64,000 nt of DNA from Cupriavidus pauculus (lineage in GTDB: Bacteria > Pseudomonadota > Gammaproteobacteria > Burkholderiales > Burkholderiaceae), in assembly GCF_003854935.1 (NCBI RefSeq), contig NZ_CP033969.1:3410001-3474000 (forward strand). The letters are read 5' to 3'. Below the pieces are notes generated by a model. That model searched no databases. It saw nothing but the letters and a program-made list of their open reading frames with translations, and was not told the DNA's origin. This document shows, one piece after another, positions 20,403 to 29,026 of this stretch. The stretch's first letter is position 1. Each line of letters opens with the position of its first letter. A program made the position numbers and the translations under genes.

Positions 20403-21038
20403 TCAGCGGTTGGTCAGGTACGACAGCAGCATGTCGGTGTGCAGCTCGGCAAAGCGCGCGTGCTCCTCTTCCGACGCCACGTCGCGCCCGATCACGGCGC
20501 TGATCGTGTACCGGTTCGACAGCACGTAGTAGCCCAGCGCCGAAATCGTCAGGTAGAACTGCGGCACGTCGATGTTGTCGCGGAACACGCCCTGGTCCTG
20601 GCCGCGCCGGATGATGTCGGCCAGCACGTCCACCACGGGGTTGATGAGCTGGTGGAGCTGCGCCGATTTCTTCAGGTGCCGCGCCTCGTGCAGGTTCTCG
20701 CTGTTCACCAGCCGGATGAACTCGGGGTGGGCGTAGTACCAGTCCCAGACAAAGCGGGCCAGCGTGCGCACGGCCGCCACGGGGTCCTCGTCGGTGATGT
20801 GCAGTTGCTCCTCGGCGGCGCGGAACTCGGCGTACTGTTTTTCCAGCACGGCCAGGAACAGCCCTTCCTTGCTGCCGTAGTAGTAATAGAGCATCCGCTC
20901 GTTGGTTTCGGCACGGCGCGCGATCTGGTCGACGCGTGCGCCGGCCAGCCCGCCCTTGGCAAATTCCTCGGTGGCGGCGGCCATGATGCGCCGGCGCGTG
21001 CCCTCTGGATCCCGCTTGGTTTTTGGCTCGTTCGACAT
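20403..21038 (-). CDS. TetR-family transcriptional regulator
   Basis: A 211-residue one-component repressor. The N-terminal helix-turn-helix (about residues 12-60) contains RRRIMAAATEEFAKGGLAGARVDQIARRA followed by NERMLYYYYGSKEGLF, a typical TetR recognition helix and start of helix 4. The C-terminal ligand domain (about 75-211) resembles the TetR_C subgroup with WDWYYAHPEFIRLVNSEN. Ligand unknown. It is divergent from rnfB with about 200 bases between; I see no clear palindromic operator there. Confidence 0.88.
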   Translation of the reverse strand: MSNEPKTKRDPEGTRRRIMAAATEEFAKGGLAGARVDQIARRAETNERMLYYYYGSKEGLFLAVLEKQYAEFRAAEEQLHITDEDPVAAVRTLARFVWDWYYAHPEFIRLVNSENLHEARHLKKSAQLHQLINPVVDVLADIIRRGQDQGVFRDNIDVPQFYLTISALGYYVLSNRYTISAVIGRDVASEEEHARFAELHTDMLLSYLTNR

Positions 21039-21188
21039 GAATATCTGATCTGTCAGTTGCGCGGATTATGGCACAGCCCGCCACCTCGTCCGGGCTCCCC
21101 TCCCGAATGGGTGACGCGGCATGATCGCCTTTTCTGCACTGCCGCGAAATCGGGGATAATCCTTGCCGCGCACACGCCCGATAGAGGC

Positions 21189-21242
21189 ATGCCCGACGCC
21201 ACAGTCGTCCCCCCGAATCCCTTTGCAGTCTTGCTGTCGTGA
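21189..21242 (+). CDS. Possible 17-codon upstream ORF coupled to rnfB
   Basis: The frame encodes [17 protein letters not shown], and its TGA (21240-21242) overlaps the GTG start of rnfB (21239). AGAGG precedes the ATG. rnfB itself has no visible ribosome site, so translational coupling is possible. There is no other evidence that it is a gene. Confidence 0.25.
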   Translation: MPDATVVPPNPFAVLLS

Positions 21243-22081
21243 CTCGTTCTTCCCCACCCGCCGCCGGCGCCCCCAGCCTGGCGGACCGCCTTGAAGCCCT
21301 GCTGCCGCAGACCCAGTGCACCAAGTGCGGGTTCGACGGCTGCCGCCCGTACGCCGAGGCCATGGCCGCGGGCGAGGCGGCCAGCAACCGCTGCCCGCCC
21401 GGCGGCGCCCAGGGCATCGTGCGGCTGTCGGCGCTGCTCGATGCGCCGCCCCAGCCGCTGGACCCCGCGCGCGGCGTGGAACAGCCGCGCGCCGTGGCCC
21501 GCATCGACGAATCGCGTTGCATCGGCTGCACGCTGTGCATCCAGGCATGCCCGGTCGACGCCATCGTCGGCGCCCCCAAGCAGATGCACACCGTGCTGCC
21601 CGACTGGTGCACCGGCTGCGACCTCTGCGTGGCGCCCTGCCCCGTCGACTGCATCGACATGATTCCCGTGACCGGCGCCAGCACCGGCTGGGCCGCGTGG
21701 TCGCAGGCCCAGGCCGACGCGGCCCATGCGCGCTACGTCGCACGCAAGGCCCGGCTGGTGCGCGAGCGCGAGGAAAACGACGCGCGGCTGGCCGCCAAGG
21801 CCGCTGCCAAGCTCGAAGCGCTGCAGGCCGAAGCCGCCGCCAGCGAAGCCGCCGCCAGCGAAGCCGAGCAGGCCGCCCAGGCGCGCAAGAAGGCGATCAT
21901 CCAGGCCGCCATCGAGCGCGCGCGCCAGAAAGCCGCCGCCGTGCAGCCGCGCAACACCGACAACGTGTCGCCGGCCGTCCAGGCCCAGATCGACGCTGCC
22001 GAAGCCCGTCGCGCCAGGCTTGGCCTGGCTGGCACGCCCGACCGGAACGATACCAGCGATACCGACGATTCCCACCGATGA
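21239..22081 (+). CDS. rnfB: RnfB/RsxB-type ferredoxin with a long Ala-rich tail
   Basis: A 280-residue iron-sulfur protein of the RnfB family. The N-terminal domain has CTKCGFDGC and a later Cys in NRCPPGG (the [4Fe-4S] Fes domain). Two ferredoxin-type motifs follow: [14 protein letters not shown] and [14 protein letters not shown]. The usual N-terminal membrane helix of E. coli RsxB is missing. After residue 170 a charged Ala/Glu/Lys-rich, probably coiled-coil tail of over 100 residues is present. No other rnf genes are nearby. It starts at GTG and its stop overlaps the ATG of nth (ATGA). Confidence 0.88.
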   Translation: MTRSSPPAAGAPSLADRLEALLPQTQCTKCGFDGCRPYAEAMAAGEAASNRCPPGGAQGIVRLSALLDAPPQPLDPARGVEQPRAVARIDESRCIGCTLCIQACPVDAIVGAPKQMHTVLPDWCTGCDLCVAPCPVDCIDMIPVTGASTGWAAWSQAQADAAHARYVARKARLVREREENDARLAAKAAAKLEALQAEAAASEAAASEAEQAAQARKKAIIQAAIERARQKAAAVQPRNTDNVSPAVQAQIDAAEARRARLGLAGTPDRNDTSDTDDSHR

Positions 22082-22722
22082 ATCCTGCGAAGCGCCTCGC
22101 CATTTTCGAGACCTTGAGGGAGGTCAACCCCAATCCGGAGACGGAGCTCGAATACAGCTCGCCGTTCGAGCTGCTGATCGCGGTGCTGCTGTCCGCGCAG
22201 GCCACCGACGTCGGCGTGAACAAGGCCACGCGCAAGCTGTTTCCGGTCGCGCACACGCCGCAGCAGATCCTCGATCTCGGTGAAGCCGGGCTGATCGAGT
22301 ACATCAAGACCATCGGCCTGTTCAAGACCAAGGCCAGGCACGTGATGGAAACCTGCCGGATCCTCGTGGCGCAGCACGGCGGCAAGGTGCCGCCCGTGCG
22401 CGAGGCGCTGGAAGCGCTGCCCGGCGTGGGCCGCAAGACGGCCAATGTGGTGCTGAACGTGGCATTCGGCCAGCCGACCATCGCGGTGGACACGCACATC
22501 TTCCGCGTGGCCAACCGGACCGGGCTGGCGCCTGGCAAGAACCCCGACGCGGTGGAACAGAAGCTGCTGAAGGTGACGCCGACCGAATTCCTGCACGACG
22601 CCCACCACTGGCTGATCCTGCACGGCCGCTACGTCTGCAAGGCGCGCAAGCCCGAGTGCTGGCATTGCGCGATCGAGCCGCTCTGCGAATTCCGGCCCAA
22701 GACGCCGGCGCCGAACGTCTAG
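22078..22722 (+). CDS. nth: Endonuclease III
   Basis: A 214-residue base-excision repair glycosylase and AP lyase for oxidised pyrimidines. The helix-hairpin-helix [13 protein letters not shown] contains the catalytic Lys, and the catalytic Asp is in AVDTHIFRV. The [4Fe-4S] ligands are in [17 protein letters not shown] (spacing 6-2-5). It starts at ATG 22078, overlapping the rnfB stop by four bases. Its own stop shares CTAG with the stop of the convergent TetR gene. Confidence 0.96.
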   Translation: MNPAKRLAIFETLREVNPNPETELEYSSPFELLIAVLLSAQATDVGVNKATRKLFPVAHTPQQILDLGEAGLIEYIKTIGLFKTKARHVMETCRILVAQHGGKVPPVREALEALPGVGRKTANVVLNVAFGQPTIAVDTHIFRVANRTGLAPGKNPDAVEQKLLKVTPTEFLHDAHHWLILHGRYVCKARKPECWHCAIEPLCEFRPKTPAPNV

Positions 22723-23339
22723 CGCTGGCCGAGCACCCGCGCCAGTTGCAGCGCGGTCTGCGCGACGGCATCCACGCCGGGCGCATGGCCGTTGCGGATC
22801 CAGTACAGCGCCACGTGCACCACGCCGCCCGCCACGCCGGCGGCCAGCATCGGGTCGACCGGCGTGCCCGGCGGCGCCAGCGTGCGGGCCAGCAGCGCGC
22901 CAAAATCGCATAGCGAGACGGCCAGCGCCTCGTCGACGAGCTTGCTGACGCCCCGGATCTCCACCAGGAACACACGCGCCGAGCGCGGCTCGCACTGCAG
23001 CGCGCCAAAGTACGCGCGCAGCATGGCCAGCGCGCGATGCTCGCCGTCGCCGCCGGCCTCGTCCCCGGCGCGCGCCAGCGTCTGCAGCAGCCGGTGGGTG
23101 ACCGTTTCATACGACGCCAGCAGCAGCGCCTCGGAGTTGGCGAACGATTCGTAGAAGTAGCGCTCGGTCAGCCCGGCCGCCTCGCACACGGCCTTGACCG
23201 TGGCGTTCTGGTAGCCGCGCTCGCCGTAGACCTGCACGGCGGCGGCAATGAGCTGCGCGCGCCGCTGGGCGCGGCGCTCCTCGGCTTCGGCACCGCGGTA
23301 GCGGCGGGCGGGAGAGAGCTCGGTGGTCATGGCGGCCAT
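22719..23339 (-). CDS. TetR-family regulator of the BVMO operon
   Basis: A 206-residue TetR repressor. The DNA-binding domain (about residues 22-70) shows RAQLIAAAVQVYGERGYQNATVKAVCEAAGLTERYFYESFANSEALL. The ligand-binding part is Ala/Leu-rich. A second in-frame ATG at 23330 (MTTELS) is an equally good start. It is divergent from the Baeyer-Villiger monooxygenase gene, and a perfect palindrome between the two is the likely operator, so it probably represses both itself and the operon. Its inducer is unknown, perhaps a ketone or ester. Confidence 0.88.
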   Translation of the reverse strand: MAAMTTELSPARRYRGAEAEERRAQRRAQLIAAAVQVYGERGYQNATVKAVCEAAGLTERYFYESFANSEALLLASYETVTHRLLQTLARAGDEAGGDGEHRALAMLRAYFGALQCEPRSARVFLVEIRGVSKLVDEALAVSLCDFGALLARTLAPPGTPVDPMLAAGVAGGVVHVALYWIRNGHAPGVDAVAQTALQLARVLGQR

Positions 23340-23353
23340 TATGACATTCCCTA

Positions 23354-23388
23354 TTGTCAGATGGCGTCTGACAACCTATGTTGTCAGA
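23354..23388. promoter_or_regulatory. Palindromic operator overlapping the BVMO promoter
   Basis: TTGTCAGA (23354-23361) and TCTGACAA (23367-23374) are perfect inverted arms around five bases, and a third TTGTCAGA half-site lies at 23381-23388. On the plus strand TTGTCA (23354-23359), 17 bases and TATGTT (23377-23382) make a plausible promoter, so bound repressor would cover both boxes. Confidence 0.72.
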
Positions 23389-23414
23389 ATACCCACTCGC
23401 CTCCGGTCCCTGAC

Positions 23415-24941
23415 ATGCGCCCTCCCCCGCCCGAAGACGATGTCCTCGACGTGCTGATCGTCGGCGCCGGCCTGTCCGGCATCGGCGCCGCCCGGCAGTT
23501 GCAGCAGCGCTGTCCGGACAAGCGTTTCGCCATCCTGGAGGCGCGCGACGCCATCGGCGGCACCTGGGACCTGTTCCGCTACCCGGGCATCCGGTCCGAC
23601 TCCGACATGTACACGCTCGGCTACCGCTTCAAGCCCTGGCGCGGCGCCAAGGCCATCGCCGACGGCCCGTCGATCCTGGCCTACATCCGCGAGACCGCCG
23701 AGGAGACGGGCATTACCCGCCACATCCGCTTCGGGCACAAGGTCGTCGCGGCGGCCTGGCACAGCGCCGAGGCGTGCTGGACCGTCGATGCCGAGCGCAC
23801 CGCCGACGGCAGCCGCCAGCGCCTGCGCGCCCGCCTGCTCTACGTCTGCGCCGGCTACTACAGCTACGCCGAGGGCCACCGCCCGAGCTTCCCGGACGAG
23901 GCCGCCTTCCGTGGCCAGATGGTCCATCCGCAGTTCTGGGACCCGTCGATCGACTATGCCGGCAAGCGCGTGGTCGTGATCGGCAGCGGCGCCACGGCCG
24001 TCACGCTGGTGCCGGCGATGGCCGAGACCGCCGCGCACGTGACAATGCTGCAGCGATCGCCGACCTACATCGTCACCCGCCCCGGCGAGGACGCCATCGC
24101 CCGCAAGCTGCGCGACGTGCTGCCCGAACGGCTGGCCTACCGCGCCACGCGCTGGAAGAACGTGCTGCTCGGCATGTTCTTCTTCCAGCTCGCGCGGCGC
24201 CGCCCGGCCAAGGTCAAGGCGCGGCTGGTGGAGATGGCTGCCGCGCAGCTGGCGCCGGGCTTCGACGTCGCCACGCATTTCACGCCGCGCTACAACCCGT
24301 GGGACCAGCGCGTCTGCCTGGTGCCCGACGGCGACCTGTTCCGCGAACTCCGCAACGGCCGTGCCTCGGTGGTGACTGACCAGATCAAGCGCTTCACGGC
24401 CGACGGCATCGTGCTGCAATCGGGCCAGACGCTGCCGGCCGACGTGGTGGTCGTGGCCACCGGCCTGAAGCTGAACATGCTCGGCGACATCGCCCTGACC
24501 GTCGATGGCCAGCCGCGCCGCCCGTCGGAATCGCTCGCGTACAAGGGCATGATGCTCGGCAACGTGCCGAACCTGTTGCTGGCGTTCGGCTATACCAATG
24601 CGTCGTGGACGCTCAAGGCCGACCTGACCGCCGAGTACGCCTGCCGGCTGCTGCGCTTCATGGACCGCCGCGGCTACCGCATCGCCATGCCCGCGCCAGA
24701 CCCAACCGTGCAGGCCGTGCCGTTCCTGGATTTCACGTCGGGCTACGTGCAGCGCGCCGCGTCGGTGCTGCCGCGCCAGGGCCACCGCAAGCCGTGGCGC
24801 GTGTATCAGAATTACCTGATGGACATGCTGACGATCCGCCATGGCCGCATCGACGACGGCGTGCTGCGCTTTGCCCGCGCGCCGGCCACCGCCGTGCCGG
24901 CCACCGCCCCCAACGACCCACTCGCCGAGGCCCAACCTTGA
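23415..24941 (+). CDS. Flavin-containing Baeyer-Villiger monooxygenase
   Basis: A 508-residue FAD/NADPH enzyme that inserts oxygen next to a ketone to make an ester or lactone (known of the family). The FAD-binding GAGLSGIG lies at residues 17-24. The family fingerprint FxGxxxHxxxW(P/D) is exact at residues 165-176 (FRGQMVHPQFWD). A second Rossmann motif, GSGATA, is at 190-195. The substrate is not readable from sequence. It is the first gene of an operon, overlapping the next gene by four bases, and faces a TetR regulator. Confidence 0.92.
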   Translation: MRPPPPEDDVLDVLIVGAGLSGIGAARQLQQRCPDKRFAILEARDAIGGTWDLFRYPGIRSDSDMYTLGYRFKPWRGAKAIADGPSILAYIRETAEETGITRHIRFGHKVVAAAWHSAEACWTVDAERTADGSRQRLRARLLYVCAGYYSYAEGHRPSFPDEAAFRGQMVHPQFWDPSIDYAGKRVVVIGSGATAVTLVPAMAETAAHVTMLQRSPTYIVTRPGEDAIARKLRDVLPERLAYRATRWKNVLLGMFFFQLARRRPAKVKARLVEMAAAQLAPGFDVATHFTPRYNPWDQRVCLVPDGDLFRELRNGRASVVTDQIKRFTADGIVLQSGQTLPADVVVVATGLKLNMLGDIALTVDGQPRRPSESLAYKGMMLGNVPNLLLAFGYTNASWTLKADLTAEYACRLLRFMDRRGYRIAMPAPDPTVQAVPFLDFTSGYVQRAASVLPRQGHRKPWRVYQNYLMDMLTIRHGRIDDGVLRFARAPATAVPATAPNDPLAEAQP

Positions 24942-25915
24942 CCCTCCTGCCGACGCTGATCGCCGCCGTGGCCGTGCTGGCCGCCGCGCTGCTGATCCTG
25001 CTTGCCCTGCTCTACCTGTTTACCCGCCACACCGTCGGCAAGATCGAGGCGGGGCTGCCGCCCACGGGCCGCTTCGTCGATGTGCCGGGCGCGCGGCTGC
25101 ATGTCGTCGAACAGGGCCAGGGCCAGCCCGTGCTGCTGGTCCATGGCCTGTCGGGCCAGCTTGCCAACTTCGACTACGGGATGATCGCGCCGCTGGCGCG
25201 CGACTTCCGCGTGGTGGCGGTCGATCGGCCCGGCGCCGGCTGGTCCACGCGCGATGCCGGCGCCCCGGCCGACCTGCGCGCGCAGGCCGACACGCTCGCG
25301 GCACTGATCTACCAACTCGGGCTGCACCAGCCGCTCGTGGTCGGCCATTCCCTCGGCGGCGCCATCGCGCTGGCGCTGGCCGCCTACCACCCCCAGCGCG
25401 TGGGCGGCCTGGCGCTGATTGCGCCGCTGACGCACCCGCCCGAGCAGATCTCGCCGGTGTTCAAGGCCATGACGATCCCCAGCCCGGCCCTGCGCAAGCT
25501 GATCGCGTGGACGCTGCTGATTCCGATGTCGATCCGCAATCGCGCGCAGGTCATGGACATCGTGTTCGGCCCCGACGCCGTGCCGGCCGACTTTCCCGTG
25601 CGCGGCGGCGGCCTGCTGGCGCTGCGGCCGGGCCATTTCCTTGGCGCGTCCGAAGACCTGATCGGCGCCGCGCACAGCCTGCCGCCGCTGGTGGCGCAGT
25701 ACGCCGACCTGCGCGTGCCGGTGAGCATCCTCTACGGCCGCGACGACCGCATCCTCGACTACCGCAAGAACGGCGAAGCATTTGTCGCCCGCGTGCCCGC
25801 CGCACAACTGACGCTGGTGCCGGGCGGGCATATGCTGCCCGTGACGGCCATCGACACCAGCGTGGATTTCGTGCGCACGGCCGCCGCCCGGCTGCGCGAG
25901 CCGGCCACCGCCTGA
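24938..25915 (+). CDS. Membrane-anchored alpha/beta hydrolase
   Basis: A 325-residue alpha/beta-fold hydrolase with an N-terminal membrane anchor (about residues 3-28, LIAAVAVLAAALLILLALL). The oxyanion strand is VLLVHGLSG. The nucleophile elbow is VVGHSLGGAI, the Asp is in YGRDDRI and the His in PGGHMLPV, a complete triad. I chose the TTG at 24938, which overlaps the stop of the monooxygenase gene (TTGA), suggesting coupling. An esterase next to a Baeyer-Villiger enzyme would fit hydrolysis of its ester product (inference). Confidence 0.87.
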   Translation: MTLLPTLIAAVAVLAAALLILLALLYLFTRHTVGKIEAGLPPTGRFVDVPGARLHVVEQGQGQPVLLVHGLSGQLANFDYGMIAPLARDFRVVAVDRPGAGWSTRDAGAPADLRAQADTLAALIYQLGLHQPLVVGHSLGGAIALALAAYHPQRVGGLALIAPLTHPPEQISPVFKAMTIPSPALRKLIAWTLLIPMSIRNRAQVMDIVFGPDAVPADFPVRGGGLLALRPGHFLGASEDLIGAAHSLPPLVAQYADLRVPVSILYGRDDRILDYRKNGEAFVARVPAAQLTLVPGGHMLPVTAIDTSVDFVRTAAARLREPATA

Positions 25916-25946
25916 CCCATCGCCCTCCCGCCGAAAGGACCCGTCC

Positions 25947-26672
25947 ATGGCTACCTCCACAGGCTCCAACCCGTACCGGCGCGACCTGCCCACCGCGTTC
26001 CAGGCCATCCGCAAGCTGCTGGCCGATGGCAACGACACCGAACAGGTGTTCCGCATCATGCGCGCGCTGAACGGGCCGTCGATGCCGCGCAACTACAGCC
26101 GCCTGCTGAGCACGCCCGACGGCCGCCGCATGGCCTACCAGCGCATCGAACTGGCCGAAAAACTATCGGACCCGGCCTATATCGCCAGCTTCGCGCCGGG
26201 CACGGTGGGCGCCGCGTACCGTGGCTTCCTGGAAGCCACCGGTTACAGCGCCGACGGGCTGGCCAAGGTGTCGAACCTGAACCAGGAGCCGATCGTCGAG
26301 GACGCCTACATGTGGTTTGGCCGCCGGACGCGCGACGTGCACGACATCTGGCACGTGCTGACCGGCTACCGTGCCGACGAGAGCCTGGGCGAAGCCGCGC
26401 TCGTGGCGTTCAGCTACGCGCAGACCGACGGCAAGGGCTGGGCTTTCATCGCCATCGCCGCCTCGCTGAAAAGCTGGCGCGTGACGCGCAGCCTGGCCTT
26501 TGCGCGAGCCGTGCTGGAAGGCTACCGCCGGGGCCGCCGTGCCGGCTGGCTGCTGGGCGAGGACTACGAGAGGCTGCTGCACGAACCGCTGGACGCGGCC
26601 CGCGCGCGGCTGGGCATTGCCGATCCGGTGCGCTATCTGGCCTGCAGCCCCATGCAGGCGTGGACGGCCTGA
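25947..26672 (+). CDS. Coq4-family protein
   Basis: A 241-residue protein of the Coq4 family, which in eukaryotes is needed for ubiquinone synthesis. The metal-binding signature is present as HDIWH, with a Glu 13 residues after the second His (SLGEAAL). Earlier blocks read PAYIASFAPGTVGAAYRGFL and EDAYMWFGRRTRDVHD. It follows the hydrolase by 31 bases and has GAAAGGA about ten bases before its ATG. Its place in a monooxygenase operon, away from ubi genes, suggests a pathway-specific role; what that is cannot be read here. Confidence 0.85.
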   Translation: MATSTGSNPYRRDLPTAFQAIRKLLADGNDTEQVFRIMRALNGPSMPRNYSRLLSTPDGRRMAYQRIELAEKLSDPAYIASFAPGTVGAAYRGFLEATGYSADGLAKVSNLNQEPIVEDAYMWFGRRTRDVHDIWHVLTGYRADESLGEAALVAFSYAQTDGKGWAFIAIAASLKSWRVTRSLAFARAVLEGYRRGRRAGWLLGEDYERLLHEPLDAARARLGIADPVRYLACSPMQAWTA

Positions 26673-26700
26673 GCAGCCAACCCATCGTCCGTGGACGCAA

Positions 26701-26727
26701 AAAAGGCGACCCGAGGGTCGCCTTTTT
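26701..26727 (+). terminator. Rho-independent terminator after the BVMO operon
   Basis: AAAAGGCGACCC (26701-26712) pairs with GGGTCGCCTTTT (26715-26726). The top of the stem must open to form a loop. It is symmetric enough to serve the convergent reductase gene too. Confidence 0.87.
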
Positions 26728-26745
26728 CCATGGCGCAAGGGCCGG

Positions 26746-27333
26746 TCAGACGATGCGGCAGGCTTCGTCGAACGACAGGCGCGGCAGGCGCGGGTGCAGC
26801 TTGTCGGCGTCGCCGTAGCCCAGGTTCACCAGGAAGTTGACCGACCACTTGCCGTCCGGGAAGAACGCGGCGTTGACCTTGTCGGCATCGAAACCGGCCA
26901 TCGGGCCGCAGTCCAGGCCCAGCGCGCGGGCGGCCAGGATGAAGTAGGCGCCTTGCAGCGAGCTGTTCATCAGCGCGTCGCGGGCAATCTTCTCGTCGTT
27001 GCCGGCGTACCAGGCGCGGGCGTCGGCATGCGGGAACAGCTTCGGAAGCTGGTCGTGGAACGCGTTGTCGAAGGCGATGATGGCCGTCACCGGCGCCGAG
27101 CGCGTCTTTTCGACGTTGCCGGCGGACACGCACTCCACCAGGCGGGCCTTCTGCTCGGCCGACTTCACGAACACGATGCGGGCCGGCGAGCCATTGGCGG
27201 CCGTCGGGCCGAACTTCATCGCCTCGTAGACCTGCTGCAGCAGGGCATCGTCCACGTGCTTGTCCTGCCACACGTTATGGGTGCGGGCTTCGGTGAACAA
27301 TTGTGCAATCACGGCCTGATCGACGGGTTTCAT
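26746..27333 (-). CDS. rutE: RutE-like malonic semialdehyde reductase / nitroreductase
   Basis: A 195-residue FMN-dependent nitroreductase-fold enzyme. It resembles E. coli RutE along its whole length: ARTHNVW near the start, [39 protein letters not shown] and the C-terminal [11 protein letters not shown]. RutE-type enzymes reduce malonic semialdehyde in pyrimidine degradation, but no other rut genes are nearby, so the physiological substrate is open. The ATG at 27333 (MKPVDQAV) gives the family length; an earlier in-frame start would add 16 unlikely residues. Confidence 0.87.
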   Translation of the reverse strand: MKPVDQAVIAQLFTEARTHNVWQDKHVDDALLQQVYEAMKFGPTAANGSPARIVFVKSAEQKARLVECVSAGNVEKTRSAPVTAIIAFDNAFHDQLPKLFPHADARAWYAGNDEKIARDALMNSSLQGAYFILAARALGLDCGPMAGFDADKVNAAFFPDGKWSVNFLVNLGYGDADKLHPRLPRLSFDEACRIV

Positions 27334-27420
27334 TGCGCGGTTTCCGGGTTTTGTGAAGGAAGAAGGCGCGATTGTACCCAAGCAGGGCGTCGCCGTAGAC
27401 AGCCGGTTTGACGAAGCCGT

Positions 27421-28359
27421 TCAATTCCGTTCGTCGGCGGACTCCAGCGGCGGCGTAGCACTGGCCCGCCGTGTGAGCCACAGGACACCCAGCACGATCA
27501 GCCCGCCGCCCTCGGCCTGCGTCGGCCCGATGTGCTCGCCCAGCAGCAGGGCGGCCAGCACCACGGTCACCACGGGTTCCAGCGTCGACAGCATCGACGC
27601 CCGCGCCGCGCCCAGCTTCTGCAACCCGGCGAAAAACGTCAGGATGGCCAGCACCGTCGACACCAGCGCAATGGCCACCAGCGCCAGCCAGCCGCCGGCC
27701 GTGGCCGGGAACTGGGGCGGCACGCCGGCGCCGCTGCGCAGGATGCCCACCGTCACGTAGACCAGCGCGGCCGCCGTGCAGATCACCGTGGTCGTGGCGA
27801 TGGCATTGACGCCGGCCGTCACCCGCGCGCCGACGACGATGTAGACCGAATAGATCACCGCCGCCGCCACGCCCAGCGCAATGCCGATCGGCTCGCCTTC
27901 GCCACCGCCCACCGTCAGCCCCGCGCCGACCGAGCACAGCACCAGCGCGATCACGGCCGGCGTGGTCAGCGCCTCCTTCAGGAAGACCGCCGCCAGCAGC
28001 GTCACGAACAGCGGATAGAGATAGAGCAGCAGCGCCACGAGGCTGGCCTGCGCATGGTTCAGCGCGGTAAAGAAGCAGTACGACTGCCCGACGTAGCCGA
28101 TGCCGCCCATCGCCGCCAGCGCCAGCACCCGGCGCCACGGCGGCAGGCGGATCCCGCGCGCGCGCATCACCAGCGCCATCGCCACCGCCGCCACCACGAA
28201 CCGGACCGCCAGCAGGCCGTAGACATCGGCGCCAGCCGCATACGCAAAGCGGGCGAAGATGGCCATGGCGCCAAAGGCGCTGGCGGACAGCGCGATCAGC
28301 AGCACGCCCGCGAGCTTGTCGCGGGCCTGGCCACGGGCGGCGGCGGCAGAGACGGTCAT
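27421..28359 (-). CDS. DMT-superfamily transporter (EamA type)
   Basis: A 312-residue inner-membrane protein with about ten hydrophobic segments in two EamA repeats, the usual drug/metabolite exporter layout. Repeat 1 has AIFARFAYAAGADVYGLLAVRF and repeat 2 VLAILTFFAGLQKLGAARASMLSTLEPV, the typical end-of-repeat motif. The substrate cannot be predicted. It is divergent from the DUF1841 gene and about 90 bases upstream of the reductase, which runs the same way. Confidence 0.9.
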   Translation of the reverse strand: MTVSAAAARGQARDKLAGVLLIALSASAFGAMAIFARFAYAAGADVYGLLAVRFVVAAVAMALVMRARGIRLPPWRRVLALAAMGGIGYVGQSYCFFTALNHAQASLVALLLYLYPLFVTLLAAVFLKEALTTPAVIALVLCSVGAGLTVGGGEGEPIGIALGVAAAVIYSVYIVVGARVTAGVNAIATTTVICTAAALVYVTVGILRSGAGVPPQFPATAGGWLALVAIALVSTVLAILTFFAGLQKLGAARASMLSTLEPVVTVVLAALLLGEHIGPTQAEGGGLIVLGVLWLTRRASATPPLESADERN

Positions 28360-28450
28360 GGTGGCGGCAAGGGATCGAAACCTCGCATTCTACGCACGCG
28401 CCGGGCCCGGCCGGCAGCGCCCGGACCGCTGCACTACAATAGCGGCCATC

Positions 28451-28882
28451 ATGTTCAATCCCTCAAGAGAAGAAGTCCGCCGGTTCTTCTGCGAAGCGTG
28501 GCAGAAGCGCGTTGCGGGCAGTGTCCTGACGCCGCTGGAGGCGATCGCGGTCGACTGGATCGACCAACATCCCGAGTACCACGCGCAGCTTGACGACACC
28601 GAAGGCGCCCTGGCGCGCGACTACACGCCCGAGGCCGGCCAGACCAACCCGTTCCTGCACCTGGCGATGCACCTGTCGATCTCCGAACAGGTGTCGATCG
28701 ACCAGCCGCCCGGCATCCGCGCCGCCTACGAGGCGCTGAGCCGCCGGCTCGACTCGCCGCACGACGCCCAGCACGAGATCATGGAAGCGCTGGGCCAGAT
28801 GCTCTGGAACGCACAGCGCACCGGCATGCCGCCCGACGGTCAGGCCTACGTCGACGATATCCAGCGCCGCGCCAAAGGCTGA
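28451..28882 (+). CDS. DUF1841-family protein
   Basis: A 143-residue soluble protein of a betaproteobacterial and gammaproteobacterial family of unknown function. The family pattern is clear: MFNPSREEVRRFFCEAW at the start, HPEYHAQL, then NPFLHLAMHLSISEQVSID and a C-terminal LGQMLWNAQRTG. The His-rich central helices might bind a ligand, which is speculation. The gene stands alone between a transporter and a phospholipase. Confidence 0.85.
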   Translation: MFNPSREEVRRFFCEAWQKRVAGSVLTPLEAIAVDWIDQHPEYHAQLDDTEGALARDYTPEAGQTNPFLHLAMHLSISEQVSIDQPPGIRAAYEALSRRLDSPHDAQHEIMEALGQMLWNAQRTGMPPDGQAYVDDIQRRAKG

Positions 28883-29026
28883 TTTGTCCGACGCACACTG
28901 ACAAGCGGCGCGGGCGGCGCATGCTAATCTCTGCCGGTTGCCATTCCTTGCCACGCCTGCCCGTCTCGTCGGCGCCACCGGAGCCCGCTCCGTGGATGCC
29001 GCGCGGCGCCGGCGTGCCGATGTCCC

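Noticed and set aside
20388-20415. Repeated GGTCAGCG units near the end of the TetR gene
   Set aside because: Three imperfect copies overlapping the stop region; most likely local slippage, too short to call an element.
23376-24935. 519-codon open frame on the minus strand opposite the monooxygenase
   Set aside because: Antisense shadow; the plus-strand gene has the FAD motif and the Baeyer-Villiger fingerprint.
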